Shown piece after piece: positions 1 to 5,648 of a DNA stretch of 5,648 nucleotides (its first letter is position 1; every line of letters starts with the position of its first letter). The notes under the pieces were generated by a model. The model was given only the letters and a program-made list of their open reading frames with translations, was not told the origin of the DNA and did not search any database. The stretch comes from Promethearchaeota archaeon CR_4 (GTDB lineage Archaea; Asgardarchaeota; Lokiarchaeia; Sigyniarchaeales; CR-4). The stretch covers positions 1,688-7,335 of the forward strand of contig MBAA01000209.1 in NCBI GenBank assembly GCA_001940655.1. The letters are read 5' to 3'. A program made the translations under genes and the position numbers.

Positions 1-412
1 AGATGATGCGATCTTGAATTTTTCCATCAACCAAATCTTGGATGATTCTTACACCTTCTCCGACCACCACTTGGTCGTAGTATTGCAGCGATTCCTCTGG
101 ATTTAGCGAGATGTGGATGCCCCCTGCAATGACTTTACCGGAAGGATGCAATTGTTTGAACTGTCTGGCAACTTCAATCGCTCTTTTCGCAAAAATAGTC
201 AATACCGTTAAGATTAAGAGATCCGCTTCGGCGAGAGCAGCATTGAATTCACCTTTTTCTACAAGATTTTCTTTGACAACTTTCACGTCATACCCCAATT
301 GTTTCAATTTGGTTGCCATCCATAACGAACCCAACAGTGGATGTCGCATTACTTGAGCAAAGAAATGAATTTTACTGCCCGGCGACTCAACAAATAAAAT
401 CTTTGGCGACAT
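1..412 (-). CDS. B12-binding domain radical SAM protein, N-terminal part (cut by window edge)
   Basis: Reading the minus strand from ATG at 412 gives 137 codons that stay open to base 1, so the 3' part lies outside the window. The protein begins MSPKILFVESPGSK and has the Rossmann-like alternation of a cobalamin-binding domain: a first strand at residues 3-9, a helix and strand around 28-47 (GSLWMATKLKQLGYDVKVV), and a hydrophobic strand at 64-71. The hallmark block of B12-binding radical SAM enzymes follows: GGIHISLNPEE at 97-107 and VVVGEG at 115-120. The classical DxHxxG cobalamin-histidine motif is not visible, which is common in this superfamily. The radical SAM CxxxCxxC motif would lie downstream and is not seen, so substrate and reaction cannot be named. 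The start is the first ATG after an in-frame TGA (445-443). A GGAGG (419-415) precedes it but only 2 bases away, closer than usual. It is transcribed away from the other genes. Confidence 0.85.
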   Translation of the reverse strand, partial: MSPKILFVESPGSKIHFFAQVMRHPLLGSLWMATKLKQLGYDVKVVKENLVEKGEFNAALAEADLLILTVLTIFAKRAIEVARQFKQLHPSGKVIAGGIHISLNPEESLQYYDQVVVGEGVRIIQDLVDGKIQDRII

Positions 413-704
413 ATCCTCCGTAGCGACCTGAAAAAAAGTTTTTCACAGAGATTTATTATTGTTTAATTTTTAATTCTTATTTATTCTTATTACTTTCTTT
501 TTATTATTTTCTTGCAATTGGTCCTATTTTTGTCGTCTAAATAGTTCCCGTGTGATATGCAAATGTACTTCACCAATGATACACCCCGAGCGGTTTAATG
601 TTTGGCAAATGTATAACATTATGGCATAAGATAAATCTGAAAATAGAAGGGAAAAGTGATTTTCGTTATTTTGTGTAATTTTCATTCTTTCGCTTCATAC
701 GTTA

Positions 705-713
705 CTTTTAATA
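705..713 (+). promoter_or_regulatory. Candidate archaeal TATA box for the 7TM gene
   Basis: CTTTTAATA lies 48-56 bases before the ATG at 761. If it is a TATA element, transcription would start about 25 bases downstream, near 735-740, leaving a short leader that contains the GGTGAT ribosome binding site. No clear BRE is visible upstream. The surrounding sequence is AT-rich, so this is only a positional candidate. Confidence 0.25.
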
Positions 714-746
714 AGCTGAAATTGGAATGTAAAACAAGTTATTAAT

Positions 747-752
747 GGTGAT
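747..752 (+). promoter_or_regulatory. Ribosome binding site that decides the 7TM gene start
   Basis: GGTGAT complements the 3' end of 16S rRNA and ends 8 bases before the ATG at 761. It favours ATG 761 over the in-frame TTG at 755, which would be only 2 bases from it. Confidence 0.5.
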
Positions 753-760
753 GGTTGAAT

Positions 761-1477
761 ATGATTTTCGTTACTCCTATGCGATTAATGACAATTGGTA
801 TCATGTACTCGTTAGCAGTTGTCCTTTTCCTTTTCCTCGCGCTTAAGGTTCTAAAAAGAGGGAAAGCCATAACAAACAAATATATGGGGATTTATTTTCT
901 TTGGATGGGAATCACAATGTCCTTGAATGTGGTGTATGTAATATGGGACGACGAGGTTGTAATTGCAGGTCTTGCAAACGTCGTGGCAGCATCAATGCTC
1001 TTTGCCCAAGTGTTTCTCCTCCTCTTCGTTCTAATCATCCGGTATTCCCAAGCGCAAATAAATAAACAAAAGCAGGTGATGTGGACTGCAATAGCCGGTT
1101 TGTTGGGTCTCGGTTTGTTTCTGGTCGGGTGGTTTGGAGGTGCTGTTTTTGGAACTGCGCCAACGACTGGAGATAAGGTTCCGGTTTGGGAATGGTACTA
1201 TTCGTTATATTTCTTTATTGTTGCTGGTGTTTTCATCCTTTTAACGATGATTAACGCATATCTCGCTCGAAAAAGCTTTTCAGATGTCACAATGCGTAAA
1301 CGGTTTACTTATTTCTTGATTGGAATGGGTTTTCTATTTTGGCTCTTAGGGGGAAATCCTTGGGCAAATTTATATGCGGAATGGACATTCCGGACAATTT
1401 TTGGTTATTCCGCATTAGTAATACTCCCCGCCGCATTCCTCTTATACTCGAGTTTGGGCAAAGAAGTAGCTAAATAA
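761..1477 (+). CDS. Seven-transmembrane integral membrane protein, function unknown
   Basis: A 238-residue protein that is almost entirely membrane helices, at about residues 9-31, 41-62, 66-95, 106-130, 145-169, 182-198 and 208-232. Loops follow the positive-inside rule throughout. KRGKAITNK, RYSQAQINKQKQ and the RKSFSDVTMRKR loop are basic, so cytoplasmic. DDE, the GTAPTTGDK loop and the NPWANLYAE loop are not, so external. This gives N-outside, C-inside topology, like 7TM receptors and the 7TM sensor regions found at the N-terminus of some histidine kinases. Here no signalling domain follows and the protein ends six residues after helix 7. Helix 7 has no lysine, which argues against a retinal-binding rhodopsin. 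The start is ATG 761, chosen from the GGTGAT site; TTG 755 would add two residues. It could be a sensor, a transporter subunit or another helical-bundle protein. The 159-base gap to the next gene suggests a separate transcription unit. Confidence 0.75.
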   Translation: MIFVTPMRLMTIGIMYSLAVVLFLFLALKVLKRGKAITNKYMGIYFLWMGITMSLNVVYVIWDDEVVIAGLANVVAASMLFAQVFLLLFVLIIRYSQAQINKQKQVMWTAIAGLLGLGLFLVGWFGGAVFGTAPTTGDKVPVWEWYYSLYFFIVAGVFILLTMINAYLARKSFSDVTMRKRFTYFLIGMGFLFWLLGGNPWANLYAEWTFRTIFGYSALVILPAAFLLYSSLGKEVAK

Positions 1478-1493
1478 GAGTAATCTTAAATTA

Positions 1494-1533
1494 TTCTACC
1501 CCTTTTTCATCTTTTCCTCTCTTCCCATTCTTC
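1494..1533 (+). terminator. Pyrimidine-rich tract after the 7TM gene, possible archaeal terminator
   Basis: Starting 17 bases after the stop codon, the plus strand is nearly all T and C, with runs of five T (1503-1507) and four T (1512-1515). Archaeal termination often depends on U-rich tracts without a strong hairpin, and the position fits. The many C residues make the tract weaker than a typical oligo-T terminator. Confidence 0.3.
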
Positions 1534-1552
1534 ACATCATATTCAATTTTAG

Positions 1553-1590
1553 TTGAAGTAACAATCTAAGCAAAGGCGCTTTAACTTCAA
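1553..1590. repeat. Nested inverted repeat upstream of the CBS–helicase operon
   Basis: TTGAAGT at 1553-1559 is the exact reverse complement of ACTTCAA at 1584-1590. Inside it, AAAG (1572-1575) and CTTT (1579-1582) pair around GCG. The whole lies 47-84 bases before the CBS-protein ATG, where an operator or a folded mRNA leader would be expected. A short T run at 1594-1598 follows the right arm, so a weak terminator of the preceding gene is an alternative. The arms are short, and chance is a real possibility. Confidence 0.35.
1579..1587 (+). promoter_or_regulatory. Weak TATA-like element for the three-gene operon
   Basis: CTTTAACTT, preceded by the purine-rich AGCAAAGG, lies about 50 bases before the ATG at 1637. 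An archaeal start site about 25 bases downstream would fall near 1605-1612. It overlaps the right arm of the nested inverted repeat, so a factor bound there could compete with TBP. This is a positional guess only. Confidence 0.22.
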
Positions 1591-1636
1591 GAATTTTTCC
1601 AAGGCAAATCTCAAAAATGGGGAATAGGAATAGTAA

Positions 1637-2092
1637 ATGAGAATGTCTATGATGGTCAAATATGCGACTAAAATTGACATGGAGGACGAATTTCTCCGGA
1701 TCAGTCCCGATATGTCAATAGAAACCATAATTAAGGAGATATTACCCCAAAAACCACATCGGGAGTCCGGGGGAATGGGGGAGAACATCATCACGCCTAT
1801 TCTTGCCGCATATGTAATGGAGGGAGATAAACCTGTAGGCATCATCGATAGGGACACGCTCTTGGAAGCAATTGCGGTTCAAAACCGAGACCTAAAAGAA
1901 ACCCGCGCTAAGGATATTATGAAACCCCCCGTTTTATTTAACGAAAACACTCCCGTTCAAGATGTCCTCAATACCATTATTGATAATGGTTTGTTGACGG
2001 TTGCAATTGTCGAGGATGAAAAACTAATAGGTATCATTTCGGTTTTTGATGCTTTTTTCCTACAAAAAGAGATCGATTCCGCGAACAAATGA
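1637..2092 (+). CDS. CBS-domain-pair protein (probable adenine-nucleotide sensor)
   Basis: A 151-residue soluble protein made of two CBS motifs, the fold that pairs to bind AMP, ATP or S-adenosylmethionine and regulate a partner. The second motif is canonical: AKDIMKPPVLFNENTPVQDVL at 91-111, with the closing strand GIISVFDAFF at 132-141, where S135 and D138 match the usual ribose/phosphate-contacting S/T-x-x-D. The first, about residues 14-80, ends in GIIDRDTLLEAI (68-79). It carries an extra stretch of about 15-18 residues around 38-53, rich in Gly, Pro and His, between its helix and second strand. No catalytic or DNA-binding domain is attached, so it probably acts on a partner. ATG 1637 directly follows an in-frame TAA (1634-1636). 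In-frame ATGs at 1643, 1649 and 1652 are alternatives, and the only upstream Shine-Dalgarno-like bases are weak GGGGA/AGGA. It heads a probable operon with the helicase 19 bases downstream, making the helicase or its neighbour the likely target. Confidence 0.85.
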   Translation: MRMSMMVKYATKIDMEDEFLRISPDMSIETIIKEILPQKPHRESGGMGENIITPILAAYVMEGDKPVGIIDRDTLLEAIAVQNRDLKETRAKDIMKPPVLFNENTPVQDVLNTIIDNGLLTVAIVEDEKLIGIISVFDAFFLQKEIDSANK

Positions 2093-2111
2093 TGCGGGGA
2101 CGCGACACACT

Positions 2112-4025
2112 ATGCCAGATGATCCCCCAGAAAATAATACCTCAAATCTCTTAAAGAAAATTCAGGAAGCATTCCCAAATCTCATAAAAGATGATTCCCT
2201 CGAAAATAAACTCTTAGAAGTCTTGCAACAACTCCGTGAAGCGCCATTTGGTAACGCGGACTGGTTTTTCATGCTGAACCTCGCACAACAAGTTTCACTT
2301 ATCCGAGGATTCCAGCAACTTCTTTCTCTAGAGGATCTCACGATTAGCTTATTTCCCCATCAAGAGGAAGCGGTATCACAAATTCTCCAACAAATGCAAG
2401 GGAGTGCACTAATCGCAGATGAGGTGGGATTGGGTAAAACTATTACTGCATGTACGGTTCTCTCAGAGTTAAAGATTAGGGACCTAATTAACTCCATCCT
2501 GATTATCGTCCCCCCGTCCTTAGTGGAGCAGTGGTGTCGGGAACTCCGCGAAAAATTTAATTTCGACATGCCTGTGGTCGGATCGAGTCGGGGCAACTGG
2601 AAACAAGACCAATTTATCACGTCTTTAAACCTCGTGACGTTAAATCCGGAAAAGATTCTGGATAGAACTTGGGACTTGGTAATCATTGACGAAGTCCACC
2701 GGATTAAATCCCGTTCCTCAAAGATCTGGCAAACGATTAACCAATTGAATAAAAAATATATGCTTTTCCTCACCGCCACGCCTATGGAAAATTATCTTGA
2801 AGATATCTACAATCTCGTGACGTTATTGAAACCGGGTTTACTCGGAACCCAACGAAATTTCAGGACTCAATTTGCTATCACGGGGAACAAACGAGCATGC
2901 AAAGATCCTATTGAGTTACGGCGTCTTCTCAATAACACAATGATTCGCCGTCGCCGGGAGGATGTTCAAGGCATTTTTTTCCCCGAAAGAGTAGCGCGGA
3001 CAATTCAATTCGATATGACGCAAGACGAACGCAAACTTTACGATCAAATCTCAGACTACGTGATTACCTCCTACAAGGAATTGGACGAGTTCAGCCAAAA
3101 AATCGTCGAAGGCAAGTATGATGCAAAGACGGACCCTATGCTGCAGAAATATAACATCGACTCCGAACGGTTTCTAGCTCGAAAGATATGGCTCCACAAA
3201 TTTACTCTCATTATGTTACAAAGGCGAATTTGTAGCTGTGTAGTTGCGGCTAGCCGAACCCTCTCGAATATGATACATTCGAGGGAGGAAAAACATTTTG
3301 ATATGGAAAGTGTGCCAACGCTCCAAGAAATGCGAAGACTCTCCGAGAACATTTCCCAAGTTCCTTCCATCAAGTACCAGCGACTTAAAACAATTCTCGA
3401 CCAATTACCTCATAAGGGAATAGTTTTTACTGAATTCAAAGATAGTCTCGATTATCTTGCTCAGAAATTACAACAGGACGGATATTCCTTTACAATCTTT
3501 GATGGGTCCTTACCGGCAAGTAAGCGGGCGGAAGTGGTGAAATCATTTGAAGATCACTACACATTAATGGTGAGCACCGATGCGGGCTCTGAGGGTCTTA
3601 ACCTACAATTTGCAAATTCTGTTATTAACTGGGATCTTCCCTGGAACCCAATGCGTATAGAACAGCGGATCGGGCGAATCTATCGCCTCACCCAGCAAGC
3701 GGACAGAGTTTTCATATTCAACCTCGCGTCCAAGGGTACCATTGAGGAATACGTGCTTGACATTCTGCACGAAAAAATTGGCGTCTTTCGGACAATTCTA
3801 GGTGATCTGAATCACTTGCTCGGTTCCCTTGTCAACACCAATGATGATGGGCGCAGCGTGAAACTTGAGAGCGAGATCATGAGCTTTTTCGTGAAACACG
3901 GGCATTCCCAAAAGTTACGGACTGAACTCGAGCAATTGGTGACTCCGGTCGTAGAAAAGATAAATGTGGAAGAAGAAGTTTCCCGAAATGTGCTCGATGC
4001 GGGTAAATATATTGGAACCTATTAA
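2112..4025 (+). CDS. SF2 DNA/RNA helicase of the HepA/RapA-like (SNF2-related) group
   Basis: A 637-residue ATPase with both RecA lobes complete. FPHQEEAV at 81-88 is the Q-like region; DEVGLGKT (103-110) is motif I/Walker A; ILIIVPPSLVEQW (129-141) is Ia. LVIIDEVH (189-196) is motif II, with DEVH instead of the common DEAH; LTATP (220-224) is III; GIVFTEF (436-442) is IV. STDAGSEGLNLQ (488-499) is V, and QRIGRIYR (518-525) is VI, with both arginines present. The DEVGLGKT form and LQRR (369-372) with a following SR-TL stretch in the inter-lobe helical region resemble HepA/RapA-type proteins. Such enzymes translocate on nucleic acid to remodel polymerase or nucleoprotein complexes. It is much shorter than E. 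coli RapA (968 residues) and has only about 75 residues before lobe 1, so specificity is probably supplied by partners. ATG 2112 is preferred; an in-frame TTG/ATG pair at 2046/2049 would overlap the CBS gene. No nuclease motif is seen. Confidence 0.9.
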   Translation: MPDDPPENNTSNLLKKIQEAFPNLIKDDSLENKLLEVLQQLREAPFGNADWFFMLNLAQQVSLIRGFQQLLSLEDLTISLFPHQEEAVSQILQQMQGSALIADEVGLGKTITACTVLSELKIRDLINSILIIVPPSLVEQWCRELREKFNFDMPVVGSSRGNWKQDQFITSLNLVTLNPEKILDRTWDLVIIDEVHRIKSRSSKIWQTINQLNKKYMLFLTATPMENYLEDIYNLVTLLKPGLLGTQRNFRTQFAITGNKRACKDPIELRRLLNNTMIRRRREDVQGIFFPERVARTIQFDMTQDERKLYDQISDYVITSYKELDEFSQKIVEGKYDAKTDPMLQKYNIDSERFLARKIWLHKFTLIMLQRRICSCVVAASRTLSNMIHSREEKHFDMESVPTLQEMRRLSENISQVPSIKYQRLKTILDQLPHKGIVFTEFKDSLDYLAQKLQQDGYSFTIFDGSLPASKRAEVVKSFEDHYTLMVSTDAGSEGLNLQFANSVINWDLPWNPMRIEQRIGRIYRLTQQADRVFIFNLASKGTIEEYVLDILHEKIGVFRTILGDLNHLLGSLVNTNDDGRSVKLESEIMSFFVKHGHSQKLRTELEQLVTPVVEKINVEEEVSRNVLDAGKYIGTY

Positions 4026-4030
4026 GGAGG
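4024..4030 (+). promoter_or_regulatory. Ribosome binding site overlapping the helicase stop codon
   Basis: AAGGAGG starts within the helicase TAA and ends 13 bases before ATG 4044. It is the strongest Shine-Dalgarno match in the operon and implies that the third gene is translated from the same message. The nearer TTG at 4036 is ruled out because its frame stops after seven codons. Confidence 0.6.
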
Positions 4031-4043
4031 AGATTTTGACCAA

Positions 4044-5648
4044 ATGGTTGAAAACATAACCAAAGCGCAACCCTCATCGGCAAAAACAATAGAGTTGACG
4101 AAAAAACCATCAATTCGTCAGCAATTAAAAGAATTTCTCGCCCGGTATTATTCTCTATTAAAACTTCGACCCGTGGAAGCTCGTAATACGCTCGAGATTT
4201 ATGCGGGGGAGGAATCTAAACCCCAGAATGAATTTGTCTTCGATCGAAAAGCTCTGCGCGAAAATCCCAAGGCGGAACTGATCACCTTTAATAGTATTAA
4301 ATTAAAAGAAATAATTGATCTCGTAACGGAAAAGGGGCAAACGGCAAAAGGGTTCATCCCATTTACTCATAATCCCACCCTCAACTTTCAGGAGGATCTA
4401 CGAAAATTGATTGCTTGTGGGGATTCCTCCCCTTCCAATACGGAAACCGAAGCACCATTTCTCTTCAACGGCACATTACAATTCCTGCATCATACTCTTA
4501 AATATGCACCCTTTCTCATATTCCTATTAAAAATCACTTTGAGAACCATCGAACCGCAGGAGATAATAGAAACTGTCGTTATTCCGGTTGTTGATGAAAA
4601 GGAAATTACCGCCCGTAATGTGAATTCCTTCATCGAGAAGGTAAAAACATACCTCGCTTCCCCTGCACCGGTTATTATTGACAAAATGCCTGTCTCGGGA
4701 GAATTGCTTGACTTTACAGACGAGAAAGTGAAGGTGGCACTTCAAAATGTGACCCAAGGCATTATGAATTCAATAGAGCAACGAAAGAAAGTATTGAATG
4801 CCCGCCTCGCCGAGCGGTGGATGAAGGAGTCCCAAATTATTCAACAATACTATGATGAGCGGGAAAAAGAAATCGAGGCGAAAATCGAAAGTGAGGGAGA
4901 AAAAGCCACCGACAAGAGTAAATCTACCGAATATCGCAAACAGAAAAAAGAAAACGTCCCAAAATTGCGAGAGGAACTTCAATCCTTGCGTGAAGAATTT
5001 GAGGCCAAGCGGAATGAATGCACTGAAATGTTCCTCATTTCAATCGATTTCAAGGTATTGGCAGCTGCGGCGATATACATCCCTGCCGACTTTCACTTCA
5101 CCTGTAAATTAACGTCAGAATATGGTAGTGTTGAATGTCATTTCTTTTATGACATCTTTGACAAAAGTTTAACCCCTCCCCCGTGTGACGGGTGTGGGAA
5201 ACCTGTTTATCAGGGAAGACTCTGTGCAAATTTACACCTATGTTGTCCCACTTGTGGGTCACCTTGCAAGGAATGCCAGAAGCAGGTGTGCCGTTTTTGC
5301 AGTGCCCGCACGTGTTTGGTATGTGGAGCAAATTTATGCAAGGATCATTCCTTCGAGTGCATTCGTTGCAAGACAAAAGAACTACCGAATTCTTGGACAT
5401 GCAAAGACCACATAGGGGCATGTGGTGCATGTGGAGTCTTAATCTGTGATGCATGCGCAATTACATGCAATATTTGTGGGAAACGATTTTGCAGGGAGGA
5501 TGCGTCGTGCAGCGTTGTTTGCCACATATGTAACCGTCCTATCTGTACACAGGACGTGATTAAGTGCGCCATATGTGGGAAATCTGTCTGTAGTGAAGAC
5601 GTACGTTCCTGTCCCTCTTGTCACCAACTTTACTGCATGTCGCATTTT
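4044..5648 (+). CDS. Coiled-coil protein with C-terminal cysteine/zinc-motif array (3' end outside window)
   Basis: The frame is open for 535 codons from ATG 4044 to the window edge with no stop. I do not recognise the family. Residues 1-235 form a mixed alpha/beta region without a known motif. Residues about 241-327 are strongly charged and helical (for example YYDEREKEIEAKIESEGEK and KLREELQSLREEFEAKRNE), a likely antiparallel or dimerising coiled coil with a polar break near 285-300. A short hydrophobic segment (MFLISIDFKVLAAAAIYIPADF, about 329-350) precedes a beta-like stretch. From residue 381 to the end there are 33 cysteines in 155 residues: first C381-x2-C384, C394 and C401-x2-C404, then an array of C-x2-C-x4-C-x2-[H/D/C] units. 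Zinc binding is inferred from the ligand spacing. The gene lies 18 bases after the helicase, so a helicase partner that oligomerises and binds nucleic acid or protein is plausible but unproven. Confidence 0.85.
   Translation, partial: MVENITKAQPSSAKTIELTKKPSIRQQLKEFLARYYSLLKLRPVEARNTLEIYAGEESKPQNEFVFDRKALRENPKAELITFNSIKLKEIIDLVTEKGQTAKGFIPFTHNPTLNFQEDLRKLIACGDSSPSNTETEAPFLFNGTLQFLHHTLKYAPFLIFLLKITLRTIEPQEIIETVVIPVVDEKEITARNVNSFIEKVKTYLASPAPVIIDKMPVSGELLDFTDEKVKVALQNVTQGIMNSIEQRKKVLNARLAERWMKESQIIQQYYDEREKEIEAKIESEGEKATDKSKSTEYRKQKKENVPKLREELQSLREEFEAKRNECTEMFLISIDFKVLAAAAIYIPADFHFTCKLTSEYGSVECHFFYDIFDKSLTPPPCDGCGKPVYQGRLCANLHLCCPTCGSPCKECQKQVCRFCSARTCLVCGANLCKDHSFECIRCKTKELPNSWTCKDHIGACGACGVLICDACAITCNICGKRFCREDASCSVVCHICNRPICTQDVIKCAICGKSVCSEDVRSCPSCHQLYCMSHF
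5265..5648 (+). repeat. In-frame tandem cysteine-motif array, 45-base period
   Basis: Within the last gene, units begin at cysteines 408, 424, 439, 460, 475, 493, 508 and 523. The core unit is 15 residues: C-x2-C-x4-C-x2-Z-x3, where Z in successive units is C419, C427 or D434/H435, H456, C471, D486, D504, D519 and H534. Three units are irregular: one has a 10-residue central loop (443-452), one has three extra residues with an additional C489, and the first has one extra residue. Codons differ between units, so the repetition is conserved in protein rather than being a recent DNA duplication. The array is still running at the window end. Confidence 0.7.

Larger units (their letters stand above)
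413..760. other. Divergent, AT-rich intergenic region
   Basis: No convincing gene is seen here. It separates the minus-strand radical SAM gene from the plus-strand membrane-protein gene and should carry both promoters. Bases from about 430 to 535 are extremely AT-rich with T runs on the plus strand, so the minus-strand gene's TATA box lies somewhere there but cannot be singled out. The right half holds a 9-base direct repeat, GCAAATGTA, at 559-567 and 605-613, and a perfect 5-base-arm palindrome, TTATG-G-CATAA, at 619-629. Either could be a regulator site, but short repeats are expected by chance in such composition. No tRNA-like or riboswitch-like fold was recognised by eye. Confidence 0.6.

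Noticed and set aside
111..356. Plus-strand open frame of 81 codons
   Set aside because: It is the antisense of the radical SAM gene, whose minus-strand translation has clear family motifs. The plus-strand product resembles nothing.
602..632. A bacterial-type promoter, TTGGCA to TAAGAT
   Set aside because: The 19-base spacing is poor, the -10 match is weak, and it is about 130 bases from the start codon in an AT-rich region where such matches arise by chance.
1387..1461. The 7TM protein as a microbial rhodopsin
   Set aside because: Helix 7 contains no lysine for a retinal Schiff base, and the helix 3 acidic residues of proton pumps are absent.
2046..2111. An upstream TTG/ATG start for the helicase inside the CBS gene
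   Set aside because: It would overlap the CBS coding region by 47 bases and add a 22-residue tail without helicase features. ATG 2112 gives a normal short intergenic gap.
2360..2779. Minus-strand open frame inside the helicase gene
   Set aside because: It lies wholly opposite conserved helicase motifs I to II and its product looks random.
4852..5460. Several overlapping open frames on both strands within the last gene, some Cys/His-rich
   Set aside because: They are shadows of the long frame from 4044. Their Cys/His content mirrors the TGT/TGC codons of the cysteine array.
5265..5648. CRISPR-like or other noncoding repeat array
   Set aside because: The 45-base periodicity is in frame, degenerate at DNA level and explained by the repeated cysteine motif of the encoded protein.

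Overview
The window comes from a prokaryote, most likely an archaeon. The hints are AT-rich, TATA-like promoter stretches without a clear sigma-70 promoter, GGAGG- or GGTGAT-type ribosome binding sites, a stand-alone seven-helix membrane protein, and a HepA/RapA-like helicase beside a very cysteine-rich partner. An Asgard or euryarchaeal source is possible. No rRNA, tRNA or other marker is present, so lineage is inference and a bacterial origin cannot be excluded.

Layout. Bases 412 to 1 (minus strand) hold the N-terminal 137 codons of a radical SAM enzyme with a B12-binding domain, cut by the window edge. An AT-rich divergent spacer of about 350 bases follows. On the plus strand, 761-1477 encodes a seven-transmembrane protein with clear positive-inside topology. 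A 159-base spacer with a pyrimidine-rich tract and a nested inverted repeat separates it from three closely spaced plus-strand genes: a CBS-pair protein (1637-2092), an SF2 helicase of the HepA/RapA-like group (2112-4025), and a large protein running off the right edge (4044-5648). The last has an unrecognised N-terminal domain, a charged coiled coil and a C-terminal array of cysteine motifs.

How they may work together. Gaps of 19 and 18 bases, with the third gene's ribosome binding site overlapping the helicase stop codon, make the three plus-strand genes a likely operon. A coherent but untested reading is that the CBS protein senses an adenine nucleotide, the helicase remodels or translocates on nucleic acid or nucleoprotein, and the coiled-coil/zinc protein oligomerises and supplies binding specificity. 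I do not recognise this trio as a named system. The cysteine array has at least eight units of C-x2-C-x4-C-x2-[H/D/C]-x3, is still going at the window end, and is the most unusual item here. No nuclease, integrase, insertion sequence, CRISPR array or RNA gene was seen.
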